A stretch of DNA of 64,000 bases from an actinobacterium LLX17 (GTDB lineage: Bacteria; Actinomycetota; Actinomycetes; Propionibacteriales; Nocardioidaceae): contig KI301992.1 of the NCBI GenBank assembly GCA_000471045.1, forward strand, positions 2,240,060 to 2,304,059, given 5' to 3'. Of this stretch, positions 15,929-25,217 are shown in pieces (position 1 is the first letter of the stretch; every line of letters begins with the position of its first letter). Both the position numbers and the translations under genes were made by a program. The notes below the pieces were generated by a model. That model was not told where the DNA came from. It saw only the letters and a list, made by a program, of their open reading frames with translations, and made no database searches.

Positions 15929-18250
15929 ATGACTGCATCATCGGCCCCCGCTCTGGGCCCCAGCATCGAGCTCGAGATCGGAGGGATGACCTGCGCCTCC
16001 TGCGCGATGCGGATCGAGAAGAAGCTCAACAAGCTCGACGGCGTCACGGCCACGGTCAACTACGCCACCGAGAAGGCGCAGGTCCGAGCGCCCGAGGGGG
16101 TCGACACCGAGGCGCTGATCGCCGAGGTGGCCAAGGCGGGCTACACCGCCTCACTGCCTCGCAGCAAGGACGCCACCCCTTCCGGGGAGGCGTCCGAGGA
16201 GGACCAGCCCGACACCGAGCTCATCGTCCTACGACAACGACTCCTCGGCTCAGTCGCCCTCGCCGTGCCCATCATCGTCATGTCAATGTTTCCCGCGTTC
16301 CAGTTCGACTACTGGCAGTGGGCGTCCCTCACCTTGGCAGCACCGGTCGTGCTCTGGGCGGCCTGGCCGTTCCACCGGGCCGCGTGGACCAACCTGCGTC
16401 ACGGCGCCGCGACCATGGACACCCTCGTCTCGCTTGGCACGCTCTCGGCGCTGCTGTGGTCGCTATACGCACTGTTCCTGGGCACGGCCGGCATCCCCGG
16501 CATGACCCACCCCTTCGAGTTGACCGTCAGGCCCACCGACGGCGCCGCGAACATCTACCTCGAGGTCGCTGCCGGCGTCACCATGTTCCTGCTCGCCGGC
16601 CGCTACTTCGAGAAGCGGTCCAAGCGACAGGCCGGTGCCGCGTTGCGGGCCCTGCTCGAACTCGGTGCCAAGGACGTCGCCGTGATGCGTGACGGCGTTG
16701 AGGTCCGTATCCCCACCTCCGAGCTCTCCGAGGACGACGAGTTCGTGGTCCGTCCCGGAGAGAAGATCGCCACCGACGGTGTCATCGTTTCCGGCAGCTC
16801 CGCGGTCGACGCGTCCATGCTCACCGGCGAATCGGTTCCGGTGGAGGTCGGCGAGGGTGATCCTGTCACCGGCGCCACTGTGAACGTCGGAGGCCGGATC
16901 GTAGTGCGCGCGACCCGAGTCGGGTCCGACACCCAGCTGGCTCAGATGGCCAAGCTGGTCGAGGACGCCCAATCGGGCAAGGCGCAGGTCCAGCGTCTCG
17001 CTGACCAGGTCTCAGGCATCTTCGTCCCGATCGTCATCGCCATCGCTGTCGCGACCCTGGCCGCCTGGCTCGGTGCAGGGTTTCCGGTCAGCGCCGCCTT
17101 CACCGCAGCGGTCGCGGTCCTCATCATCGCCTGCCCGTGCGCCTTGGGCCTGGCCACACCGACGGCGCTGCTCGTTGGTACCGGCCGCGGCGCCCAGATG
17201 GGTGTCCTCATCAAGGGCCCCGAGGTGCTGGAGTCGACCCGCAAGGTCGACACGATCGTGCTGGACAAGACCGGCACTGTCACCACCGGCAAGATGACCC
17301 TGGTCGATGTGCTCGTCGCCGACGGCGTCTCCCGTGAGGAGCTGCTCCGCCTGGCCGGTGCCCTCGAGGACGCCTCCGAGCACCCGATTGCCCAGGCGAT
17401 CGCCAAGGGTGCGGTCCAGGAGGTCGGCCAGTTGCCCACCCCAGAGGACTTCGCCAACGTCGAGGGCCAGGGCGTCCAGGGCATTGTGGACGGCCACGCG
17501 GTCCTGGTTGGCCGCGAGACGCTGCTGGCCGACTGGTCACAGCACCTCGACGTCGAGCTCGCACGCGCGAAGGCGAATGCGGAGGCACAGGGCAAGACCG
17601 CCGTCGCCGTCGGCTGGGACGGCCAGGCCCGCGGCGTCCTCGTCGTGGCCGACCAGGTCAAGGCGACTAGCTACGAGGCGATCGCACAGCTGCGGTCCCT
17701 GGGCCTGACCCCGATCCTGCTCACCGGTGACAACCGCGCCGTCGCCGAACAGATCGCCGCCGAAGTCGGCATCGAGGACGTGATCGCAGAAGTCATGCCT
17801 CAGGACAAGGTCGACGTCATCACCGAGCTACAAGCCCAAGGCAAGGTCGTCGCCATGGTCGGCGACGGTGTCAACGACGCCGCCGCTCTGGCCAAGGCCG
17901 ACCTTGGCCTTGCCATGGGCACCGGCACCGACGTGGCCATTGAGGCCGCCGACATCACTCTGGTGCGCGGGGACCTGCGCAGCGCCGCCGACGCGATCCG
18001 GCTGTCCCGCAGGACCCTGGGAACGATCAAGACGAACCTGTTCTGGGCCTTTGGATACAACGTGGCAGCGATCCCTCTGGCCGCCCTCGGCCTTTTGAAC
18101 CCGATGCTCGCCGGTGCGGCGATGGCGTTCTCCAGCGTCTTCGTCGTCGGCAACAGCCTGCGGCTTCGCTCCTTCAAGAGCCGAGCCACCGAGGCCCCGG
18201 CCGCCCTAGCCAAGACGCAAGCTCCGGTCGCCCAACCGGTCGGCTCCTGA
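15929..18250 (+). CDS. copA: CopA-type Cu(I)-exporting P1B-1 ATPase
   Basis: 773 residues from ATG 15929, behind AAGGAGGAACCC; a longer frame upstream reads through the previous gene. One N-terminal HMA domain with GMTCASC (residues 19-25), then eight predicted transmembrane helices, the actuator motif TGES, the membrane copper motif CPC (Cys402, Cys404), DKTGT with the phosphorylated Asp446, the HP motif and GDGVND (from residue 645). These define a Cu(I) exporter that uses ATP to move copper out of the cytosol. It follows copZ and the secreted protein in one operon under the CsoR-like operator. Confidence 0.95.
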   Translation: MTASSAPALGPSIELEIGGMTCASCAMRIEKKLNKLDGVTATVNYATEKAQVRAPEGVDTEALIAEVAKAGYTASLPRSKDATPSGEASEEDQPDTELIVLRQRLLGSVALAVPIIVMSMFPAFQFDYWQWASLTLAAPVVLWAAWPFHRAAWTNLRHGAATMDTLVSLGTLSALLWSLYALFLGTAGIPGMTHPFELTVRPTDGAANIYLEVAAGVTMFLLAGRYFEKRSKRQAGAALRALLELGAKDVAVMRDGVEVRIPTSELSEDDEFVVRPGEKIATDGVIVSGSSAVDASMLTGESVPVEVGEGDPVTGATVNVGGRIVVRATRVGSDTQLAQMAKLVEDAQSGKAQVQRLADQVSGIFVPIVIAIAVATLAAWLGAGFPVSAAFTAAVAVLIIACPCALGLATPTALLVGTGRGAQMGVLIKGPEVLESTRKVDTIVLDKTGTVTTGKMTLVDVLVADGVSREELLRLAGALEDASEHPIAQAIAKGAVQEVGQLPTPEDFANVEGQGVQGIVDGHAVLVGRETLLADWSQHLDVELARAKANAEAQGKTAVAVGWDGQARGVLVVADQVKATSYEAIAQLRSLGLTPILLTGDNRAVAEQIAAEVGIEDVIAEVMPQDKVDVITELQAQGKVVAMVGDGVNDAAALAKADLGLAMGTGTDVAIEAADITLVRGDLRSAADAIRLSRRTLGTIKTNLFWAFGYNVAAIPLAALGLLNPMLAGAAMAFSSVFVVGNSLRLRSFKSRATEAPAALAKTQAPVAQPVGS

Positions 18251-18281
18251 CCAGCACACTCCATCGAAAGGACGGTTTCAC

Positions 18282-18581
18282 ATGTACAAGAACCATCAGC
18301 AGGACCCCGGCACGGCCAAGGCCGAGGCCCCCACGCTCCAGCCGCTGGTACCGGCCACTGCCGCGGGCAGCTGTTGCGGCGGGAGCGTTGACGCCACTGC
18401 GGCCGCGGAGGAGCCGGACGACGTCGTCGAGTGCCCGGTGATGACGGGCACCCCGGTCAACAGGGCTCAAGCCGAAGCCGCCGGGCTCTACCGCGACCAC
18501 AACGGGCAGCGGTACTGGTTCTGCTGTGCCGCCTGCGGACCCACTTTTGACGCTGACCCGGACGAGTACGCCGCAGCCTGA
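18282..18581 (+). CDS. Small cysteine-rich YHS-domain protein
   Basis: 99 residues from ATG 18282, with GAAAGGACGG upstream. The first half is Ala/Pro-rich with a GSCCGGS motif. The second half is a YHS domain: ECPVMTGTPVNRAQAEAAGLYRDHNGQRYWFCCAACGPTF in pieces, with the CPV..., YWFCCAAC and Phe-rich end typical of the family. YHS domains are short metal-binding modules seen alone or fused to CopA. Last visible member of the cop operon, 31 bases after copA. It is likely a cytosolic copper-binding accessory. Confidence 0.82.
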   Translation: MYKNHQQDPGTAKAEAPTLQPLVPATAAGSCCGGSVDATAAAEEPDDVVECPVMTGTPVNRAQAEAAGLYRDHNGQRYWFCCAACGPTFDADPDEYAAA

Positions 18582-18717
18582 CCCACACCAGCCCCGTGGC
18601 CGCTCAGCACCCCCCTGGCCAGCGGGCCCGTCTGATGCGCTCCTAGTTGCCGTCACAACCAGCACACAACACCCACGTCAGCCTGAGCAGCTGCTCCTCG
18701 CCGAGAAGGGACACCTC

Positions 18718-20037
18718 ATGAGCGTGTTCGCGATTCCCGCCTACCGCCAGCTCTTCAGCGCCCAGATCGTCGCCCTGTTCGGCACGGGACTGGCCACCGT
18801 CGCACTCGGGCTGCTTGCATATGACCTCGCCGGCACCAACGCGGGCGCGGTCCTCGCCACGGCGCTGACGATCAAGATGGTGATGTATGTCGTCATCGCA
18901 CCACTAGCTGCCGCCTACGTGGACCGGCTACCCCGACGGATGTTCCTTGCGACGCTCGACGCGGTACGCGCGGCGGTGGTACTGGCACTGCCATTCATCA
19001 CCGAGGTGTGGCACATCTACGTTCTGATAGCGGTGCTTCAATCGGCATCAGCCGCCTTCACCCCCACCTTCCAGGCAGTAATCCCCGACATCGTCACAGA
19101 TGAGTCCGACTACACCCGGGCGCTTTCGGCATCTCAGGTGGCCTACACCATGGAAAGCTTGCTTAGCCCGGTGCTGGCAGCGGTCGCACTGACGCTCATG
19201 TCGTTCAACTGGCTGTTCGTCGGGACCTCAGTTGGATTCGTCGTGTCCGCGTACCTGGTGCTCTCAACGCAGATCCCCAACGCGCGCCCCAGCGCCCACG
19301 CGAACGCGTGGGACAGGGTGGCTTCAGGCATCAAGCTGTTCGCGAGCACCCCCCGGTTGCGCGGCATCTTGGCGTTCAACCTAGTCATCGCGTCAGCTGG
19401 CGCGATCGTGGTCGTCAACACCGTCAACTACGTACGTGACACCCTCAACGGCAGCCAAGCCGACGTCGCCTGGATGCTCGCTGCCTCCGGCGGGGGCACC
19501 CTCGTGGTCGCGCTCCTACTCCCCCGAGTCCTTGACAGGGTCGCCGACCGCACGGTCATGGCGACCGGCGCAGCTGCGCTCGTAGTCGGCCTCGCCTTGG
19601 CAGTGACCCTCAGCGCCGCAGACATCACATCTTCAATCGTCACGGGTGCCGTCTGGGTCCTGATCGGCGGCGGTATGGCGCTGACCGTCACTCCCATCGG
19701 ACGAGTGCTCCGTCACTCTGTCGAGCCTGACGCCCTGCCCGAGGTCTTTGCTGCCCAGTTCTCCTTGTCACACATGGCTTGGCTGATCACTTACCCCATT
19801 GCTGGGTGGCTGGGCACAAGCGCAGGATTCACCTTGACCTGGTCCGTTCTCCTGGCCGTCGCAACTGTCAGCTCGGCGGCAGCGATGACGCTGTGGCCGC
19901 GAGAGACGGACGCTGAGACCCAACGATGCAAGGTCTTTGCCACGGCGTCATTCGGCGACACCTTGGTTGGCAACGAGACACAAAGCGCTGCGGGAACCCT
20001 CGCCGCGTGCCAATGCACCTGCGTACGACCCGTCTAA
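18718..20037 (+). CDS. MFS transporter (MFS_3/enterobactin-exporter-like)
   Basis: 439 residues from ATG 18718 (CGAGAAGGGACACCTC upstream). Twelve hydrophobic segments are visible; the loop between helices 2 and 3 reads AAAYVDRLPRRMF and the mid-protein domain resembles the MFS_3 group of drug or siderophore exporters. The final 35 residues (from about ETDAETQRC) are hydrophilic, contain four Cys and do not look like a transporter tail, so the natural stop may have been lost by a mutation. It lies 137 bases after the YHS gene; substrate unknown. Confidence 0.75.
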   Translation: MSVFAIPAYRQLFSAQIVALFGTGLATVALGLLAYDLAGTNAGAVLATALTIKMVMYVVIAPLAAAYVDRLPRRMFLATLDAVRAAVVLALPFITEVWHIYVLIAVLQSASAAFTPTFQAVIPDIVTDESDYTRALSASQVAYTMESLLSPVLAAVALTLMSFNWLFVGTSVGFVVSAYLVLSTQIPNARPSAHANAWDRVASGIKLFASTPRLRGILAFNLVIASAGAIVVVNTVNYVRDTLNGSQADVAWMLAASGGGTLVVALLLPRVLDRVADRTVMATGAAALVVGLALAVTLSAADITSSIVTGAVWVLIGGGMALTVTPIGRVLRHSVEPDALPEVFAAQFSLSHMAWLITYPIAGWLGTSAGFTLTWSVLLAVATVSSAAAMTLWPRETDAETQRCKVFATASFGDTLVGNETQSAAGTLAACQCTCVRPV

Positions 20038-20070
20038 CCGGATCTACGTACCACCCGAGAGGTAGGTCAA

Positions 20071-20754
20071 GTGCGCGCGAAGTTTCAGCACCTGGGCGGC
20101 GATCAACAATGGTTGACCGTTCAGCGCCACCCGCGCCCATGGGGCGTGATGACGCCACTAGTCCGCGCCGCGAAGCGGGTGCTGCGCGAGACGGCCGGTT
20201 GGCTGATGTTGCTCGGAGGATTGGCAGCGATCCCGCTCCCCGGGCCAGGGTTGCTCATCACGTTCGCCGGGCTGCTCCTGCTCTCACGCCAGTACGCCTG
20301 GGCCGAGCGCCGCGTCGATTGGGTCCGGTCGCGCGCCCTCGAGGGCGCCGCCGACAGTGTTGCCACCTGGCCGCGCCCCACTATGTCCATCGGGGGAGCA
20401 GTCCTGATCCTCATGGTAGGCATCATGTGGATCGCGTCGCCTCCGGCACCCGTGTGGTGGCCCCTTGAAGAGGCCTGGTGGCTGCCGGGGGGCGTGGTCG
20501 TCGGTATGACACAGCTGGCCTCGGCGGTCATTGGGCTTGCCCTGCTGGGCTACAGCTACTGGTGGTTTCGCGGGGCACCTGAAGCGTTGACCGCGGTCGC
20601 AGACGACTTCGGTCGCGTTGGTCAGCCAGCGCGTGCGGCAGGTTCCGCTGCCTACGGCGCCGTTGTCCATCCGTCCAAACATGGGAGAAGGACGTGGAGT
20701 GCTATGTGCATACCCCTGCACCACGGCCGCCTGAAGCCGGCGGTCGAGAGGTGA
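20071..20754 (+). CDS. PGPGW-family membrane protein with extended C-terminus
   Basis: 227 residues from GTG 20071 (GAGAGGTAGG upstream); ATG 20149 is a shorter option. The PGPGW domain shows ETAGWLMLLGGLAAIPLPGPGLLITFAGLLLLS, the double Gly-Pro motif in a membrane hairpin, then AERRVDWVRSR. Two further hydrophobic segments follow (SIGGAVLILMVGIMWIA and QLASAVIGLALLGYSYWWF). Typical members are about 130-150 residues long, so the C-terminal 60-80 residues are extra. Function of the family is unknown. Confidence 0.7.
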   Translation: MRAKFQHLGGDQQWLTVQRHPRPWGVMTPLVRAAKRVLRETAGWLMLLGGLAAIPLPGPGLLITFAGLLLLSRQYAWAERRVDWVRSRALEGAADSVATWPRPTMSIGGAVLILMVGIMWIASPPAPVWWPLEEAWWLPGGVVVGMTQLASAVIGLALLGYSYWWFRGAPEALTAVADDFGRVGQPARAAGSAAYGAVVHPSKHGRRTWSAMCIPLHHGRLKPAVER

Positions 20755-20853
20755 TTGCCTGGGCAGTGTCATGTCTGGCGAGGTGTGCGCTCACCGCCCT
20801 CGTCGAGCGCCGTGCCAGTCCACCCGCAAGAGTGACCATGCGAAGGAGGCGCC

Positions 20854-21336
20854 ATGAGTGAGGAACGGGCGACGGCGGCGCTCGACGAAACTGGTATCGA
20901 CTACACGATTGTTCGTCACGGCCCGGTCACGTCCCTCGCTGAGGCTGCGGAGGCTCGCGGTGTGGAACCTCGTCAGATCGCAAAGACGCTGGTGGTGCGT
21001 AGAGGCAAGGACGACTACCTCTTCGTCCTGGTTCCCGGCGAACGTCAGATCTCCTGGCCAAAGCTGCGCGCCCTTCTCGGGGTTACCCGCCTGTCGATGC
21101 CCAACGCCGAAACCGCCCGAGACGTGACCGGGTACGTGCGAGGCACGATCACACCGTTTGGATCGTTGCACGTATGGCCCGTCATCGCCGACGCCCGCGT
21201 CGAGGGGACGATCTCCATCGGGGCGGGGGCGCACGGTGTGAGCGCACAAGTCAGCGCCGTCGATGTCATTCGGGCATTGTCCGCGACCGTCGCCGACGTC
21301 ACGTCGTCGCAAGCAACCGAGGCGACCCAAAGTTGA
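20854..21336 (+). CDS. ybaK: YbaK/EbsC-type aminoacyl-tRNA deacylase
   Basis: 160 residues from ATG 20854, preceded by GAAGGAGGCGCC. It covers the YbaK/ProX editing domain: an N-terminal helix with ERATAALDETGIDYTIVRH, then IAKTLVVRRGKDDYLFVLVPGERQISWPKL and the Gly-rich end VRGTITPFG...GTISIGAGAHGVSAQVS. These proteins hydrolyse mischarged tRNA, such as Cys-tRNA(Pro); the exact substrate here is unknown. Its role in a metal island is unclear; it may be a passenger. A decayed copy of the same C-terminal region follows immediately. Confidence 0.85.
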   Translation: MSEERATAALDETGIDYTIVRHGPVTSLAEAAEARGVEPRQIAKTLVVRRGKDDYLFVLVPGERQISWPKLRALLGVTRLSMPNAETARDVTGYVRGTITPFGSLHVWPVIADARVEGTISIGAGAHGVSAQVSAVDVIRALSATVADVTSSQATEATQS

Positions 21337-21339
21337 GGC

Positions 21340-21470
21340 ATGTCGTCGCCGATTCTCGGATCCAAGGAACGATCTCCTTCGGCGCCGAAGAACGCGGGGT
21401 GGGCGCTATGGCCCACGCGACGATGTCATCGAGGCGTCGTCCGCCACCGTCGCCGATGCCACCGCCCCGC
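21340..21470 (+). pseudogene. Decayed YbaK-like C-terminal fragment
   Basis: Just after ybaK the translation HVVADSRIQGTISFGAEERGV aligns with HVWPVIADARVEGTISIGAGAHGV of the intact gene; after a frameshift near 21,420 the peptide DVIEASSATVADATA matches DVIRALSATVADVTSS. The fragment covers only the last third of the family and is clearly diverged, so it is a remnant of a second YbaK-type gene or the product of recombination between two paralogues. The rest of the gap to 21,604 holds nothing I recognise. Confidence 0.6.
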
Positions 21471-21604
21471 GACAACGCGCCGACGGCCGACCTGCCCTCG
21501 CCCGACCGCAGCCATCTTCGGGAGGGGTCGCCCCGGGTGCAAACTGTGGGACAGAGTTCTCAACTAGTGACGCCAGGACGAGTTCCGCTACCACCCTAGA
21601 AGCG

Positions 21605-24600
21605 TCACATGTTCGGGACCGGGACCGTCGCTAGTTCGACGGTGGCCGCGAGGTCCCGCTGTTCGTGCGGCGGCGCCGGCCGCGACGAGGTGGTGCGCAA
21701 CTGGGTAGCCTCAGCAAGCAGGCTTGACGCGAGCGCGCGGTCTCCGCTCCCGGCGGCCAGCCGGCACAGTCCCTCCAGCGCGGTGCTGGTGAGTCCTGGC
21801 TCCCCGATCCGGCGGCTGAGGATCAGTAGCTCGTCGTACCGCTGGTGAGCGGGGGGCACGTCTCCCGCCGCTTCGTCGCATCGGGCCAGCCCGGCTAGCG
21901 CAAGTCCCTGGGGCACCGGGGTGCCGAGCGCCACGAACCCGGCGTACGCCTCGTCGTAGCGGTCCCGGGCCACGTCCCACTTCCGCCCGACCTGGGCCAG
22001 CAACCCCTGGCCATAGCAGGCGAGAACTGCGCCGGCGCCATCGCCGACATGCTCCGAAGCGGCGGCCGCCCGGTCGAACAGACCCCGGGCAGCGTCTTCG
22101 TCGCCGAGATGCAGCTGGGCGATTCCCAGGTCGGCCAGCGCCCACTGCACGGTGTTGTACAGACCGGCACCGCTCGCGACGTCGATCGCCTCCTCGAGCA
22201 CCCGCGACCCTTCCTGATATCGGCCGAACTGTCGCAACCCCCAACCGAGGTGGTAGAGGATCGCCGACAGGCCCCACGGATCGTCGAGTTGCCGGAACGT
22301 CGCGGCGGTCGCGCGCCCGATCGGGACCGCGGCGGTCTCGTCGCCGTTCTTGAGGGCGGTCTCCATACGTACGAAGCCGACGACACCATCACCCCAGGCG
22401 TCGCCATCGGCCGCGAACTGTGCCTCGGCGCCGCGCAGCAACTCCTCAGCCTGGTCAAGGTCCTGACCGGCGACCCCCTCGACGGCCAGCAGGACGCGCG
22501 ACAGAGCGGCGCGTGAGTCGTCCCCGAGGTCCTCGAAGATCGCTAGGCTTTCCCGCGCGGTCTCGGCGCACCGCGGACTGGGATGCACCAGGCAGGCACG
22601 CGGACGCTCCACCAAGGAGACCGCTTGAAGGGCGCGAGCCCGCGCGGACGGGCTACCAGCGCCCGAGGCGAGAAGTCGCGACAACAGCTCGCGGCCCTCC
22701 AAGTGGCGCCCCAGGTGCCAGAAGAGCCCCAGCGCCCCAGCCGTTTCGAGCGCCGAGTCTAGATCCCCGCCAGGCCCACCCAGCCATGCGAGCGCGGCCC
22801 TGATGTTGGGTTGCTCGTCGCGCAGCTGGTGGAACACCTCGCGCTGGCCGTGGCCACGCAGATGCGGTTCGGCGTCGCGGACGACGTCACGGAAGTACTG
22901 CGCATGTCGTTGTGCCATGACCTCGTGCTCACCGGTGGCAAGCAGCTGCTCCGCGGCGTACTGGCGAAGTGTGTCGAGCATTCGATAGCGCGTTGCTGCC
23001 CCTCGCTCAACCCCTATCATGGACCGCTCGACCAGACGGCCGATCGTGTCGAGGACCTCCCCGGCATCGAGGCTTGCATCGCTCAGGACGGCCTCGGCGG
23101 CGGTGAGACTCCATCCTCCTTGGAAGACGGCGAGCCTGTTGAAGGCGCGCTGCTCGCGTTCGGTCAGCAGGTCGTAGCTCCAGTCGACCGTCGCACGCAG
23201 CGTCTGCTGACGCGCTTCGGCAGTGCGCGCTCCGGCCGTGAGCAATGCGAACCGCTGGTCCAGGCGTCCACCGATCTCGACGGGTGCCATCGTCGCGACC
23301 CGGACGCCGGCAAGCTCGAGGGCGAGTGGGATGCCGTCGAGAGCGCGGCTGATCCGACCGATGGCGGCGAGGTCGTCGTCGGCAAAGACTGTCCCGGGAC
23401 GGACCGCCCGGGCTCGTTCGACGAACAGCTGCGCCGCCGGGTACTCCAGCACGCGCCCGGCGGGTGTCCCCTCGGGTGGGGTGTCCAGCGGCCCCACGGT
23501 CACCTGCACTTCGTCGGGGACCGCGAGTGCTTCCCGGCTGGTCGCCAGGATCGTCACGTCCGGGCATCGACCCAGAATCTCGTCGATCAGGCCAGCGGCG
23601 GCGTCGATGACGTGTTCGCAGTTGTCGACCAGCAGCAGGAGCTGGCGCCTGACCAAGTAGGCGACCACCCGCTCCCGTACGTCGCTTACCGCGGCCGCTC
23701 CGTCCAGTGGCACCCCGAGGGCGTCGGCAACAGCCAATGGCACCTGGTCGGGGGTGTCGACGGAGGCGAGACGGACCCCGAAGGCGCCGTCGGGGAAGGC
23801 GTTGGAGGTCTGCACCACGGCGGCGAGGGCCAGGGAGGTCTTGCCGGCGCCGCCGGGGCCGATCAGCGACAGCAGGCGGGCACCGTGGACCAGTTCGACC
23901 AAGGAGTCGAGCTGGGCGTCGCGGCCGATCAGCGGGCGCACCACCGTTGGCAGGTTCGTAGGCGACGTGGCTTTCTTGTCGGCTCGACGCGTACCGGACA
24001 CCGCCACTGACGTCCCGCCGATTTCGGGTTGTGAGCCGAGCGTCTCGTCTTGACGCAGCACGCGTTCGTGCAGCGACCGCAACGTCAGAGAAGGCTCCAG
24101 GCCGAGCGACTCGTCCAGTACTTGACGGGTGCGGCGGTATGCCTCGAGCGCTTCTGCTTGTCGTCCACTGCGGTACAAGGCCACCATGAGCAGACCGGTC
24201 AGCGACTCAAGGGTCGGGTCGTGTGTGACCAGAGGTCCCAGGTCACCAATGACCTCGGCTTCACGACCGAGGGCCAACGCGATCTGTGCCCGCTCCGTGA
24301 GGGCGGTCAGCTTGAGCTTGGAGAAGCGCGCGGCCTCCACGCTGGCCCACTGCTCGGTCGCGAAGTCACTAAGTGCATCGCCGCGCCACAAGTCCAACGC
24401 CTCGTCGTACGCGTTCAGCGATGCCGCGTCTGCTGGTCCTGCGCCCGCCTCGGAGCGTGACCTCGCCTCGCGCACCCGGGCAACGAAGTCGACGGCGTCG
24501 ACTGACGCGGGGTCGACGTTGGCGCGGTAGCCCACGCCTTCTCGGGTGACCACCTCAGACACGCCGATGGCCCTCAGGCTGCGCCGCAGCTTAGACACTC

Positions 24601-24802
24601 GGATCTGCAAGGCGTTCATCGGATCGACCGGGAGTGAGGACTCCGACCAGAGCCGGTCCACCAGCATGGTCGCCGGGATCGTCCGGCCTGGGGAAAGCAG
24701 AAGCTGGACCAAGACAGCGCGCTCCGCAGCGCCTGGCATCGCGACGGGGCACCCGTCGACAAGAATTTCCATCGGACCCAACAGCCGGAAACGCACGTCC
24801 AC
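21605..24802 (-). CDS. SARP/AfsR-type regulator with BTAD, AAA and TPR domains
   Basis: 1065 residues from GTG 24802 (AAGGAGAGGGTC upstream). Residues 1-95 form an OmpR-type winged helix (FRLLGPMEILVDG, ALQIRVSKLRRSLR); 100-250 the bacterial transcriptional activation domain; about 290-560 an NB-ARC/AAA ATPase with Walker A GPGGAGKTS (315-323) and Walker B LLLLVDNCEHV; the rest consists of TPR-like helices (LGDEDAARGLFDRAAAASEHVG and others). Such proteins activate nearby genes, usually after ATP binding. It is alone on its strand; possible targets are the FAD oxidoreductase and HMA genes upstream. The signal is unknown. Confidence 0.85.
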   Translation of the reverse strand: MDVRFRLLGPMEILVDGCPVAMPGAAERAVLVQLLLSPGRTIPATMLVDRLWSESSLPVDPMNALQIRVSKLRRSLRAIGVSEVVTREGVGYRANVDPASVDAVDFVARVREARSRSEAGAGPADAASLNAYDEALDLWRGDALSDFATEQWASVEAARFSKLKLTALTERAQIALALGREAEVIGDLGPLVTHDPTLESLTGLLMVALYRSGRQAEALEAYRRTRQVLDESLGLEPSLTLRSLHERVLRQDETLGSQPEIGGTSVAVSGTRRADKKATSPTNLPTVVRPLIGRDAQLDSLVELVHGARLLSLIGPGGAGKTSLALAAVVQTSNAFPDGAFGVRLASVDTPDQVPLAVADALGVPLDGAAAVSDVRERVVAYLVRRQLLLLVDNCEHVIDAAAGLIDEILGRCPDVTILATSREALAVPDEVQVTVGPLDTPPEGTPAGRVLEYPAAQLFVERARAVRPGTVFADDDLAAIGRISRALDGIPLALELAGVRVATMAPVEIGGRLDQRFALLTAGARTAEARQQTLRATVDWSYDLLTEREQRAFNRLAVFQGGWSLTAAEAVLSDASLDAGEVLDTIGRLVERSMIGVERGAATRYRMLDTLRQYAAEQLLATGEHEVMAQRHAQYFRDVVRDAEPHLRGHGQREVFHQLRDEQPNIRAALAWLGGPGGDLDSALETAGALGLFWHLGRHLEGRELLSRLLASGAGSPSARARALQAVSLVERPRACLVHPSPRCAETARESLAIFEDLGDDSRAALSRVLLAVEGVAGQDLDQAEELLRGAEAQFAADGDAWGDGVVGFVRMETALKNGDETAAVPIGRATAATFRQLDDPWGLSAILYHLGWGLRQFGRYQEGSRVLEEAIDVASGAGLYNTVQWALADLGIAQLHLGDEDAARGLFDRAAAASEHVGDGAGAVLACYGQGLLAQVGRKWDVARDRYDEAYAGFVALGTPVPQGLALAGLARCDEAAGDVPPAHQRYDELLILSRRIGEPGLTSTALEGLCRLAAGSGDRALASSLLAEATQLRTTSSRPAPPHEQRDLAATVELATVPVPNM

Positions 24803-25010
24803 GACCCTCTCCTTGCTCCCCTCGGATCTTCGCGTCGTAGCGCGGGGCTAAGACAGGGCCCGGTGGCCCCTCGACTCTACGCCCGCTGGTGCCCCGGGCG
24901 GAGGGATTGGCTCCGCCCAGCACCTGGTGAGGGCCTCCGTCATCGGTTGACGTCACGAACCTCCTGATAGCGCCTGTCCGCCCGCTGTCTCGCGCCTATT
25001 GGTGTAGGGA

Positions 25011-25196
25011 TTACGTCTTGCTGACATCGTGGCTCTCATCGAGAAGCTGGACTGGGCAGCCGAGTCCGAACCGCGGCAGGACCTCGTCCACGCTCAACGA
25101 CCCGGACAGACGGCCCGTGGACACCCGGCACGTCGCGCAGGCGCAAGGTGACCTCTCGGACGAGGTGGCAGCGCGTGATGCTGGGCTGAAGCTCAT
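25011..25196 (-). pseudogene. Decayed HMA (heavy-metal-associated) protein
   Basis: Two minus-strand frames together resemble the HMA protein at 28806. One reads RCHLVREVTLRLRDVPGVHG, like RCRRCVRRATALVRDVDGVHA; the other reads GSLSVDEVLPRFGLGCPVQLLDE, like GTMSDIDIVRSLRNTNFTARLIDE, and ends at 25011. The first metal Cys pair is broken and a shift plus a small deletion separate the halves. It lies between the SARP gene and the FAD oxidoreductase. The remaining bases from 24,803 to 25,010 and 25,197 to 25,217 show no feature. Confidence 0.45.
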
Positions 25197-25217
25197 GAAC
25201 GAATGTCGTACCAGGTA

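Noticed and set aside
22811-24010. Plus-strand frame of 399 codons
   Set aside because: Antisense to the SARP regulator, whose motifs are intact on the minus strand.
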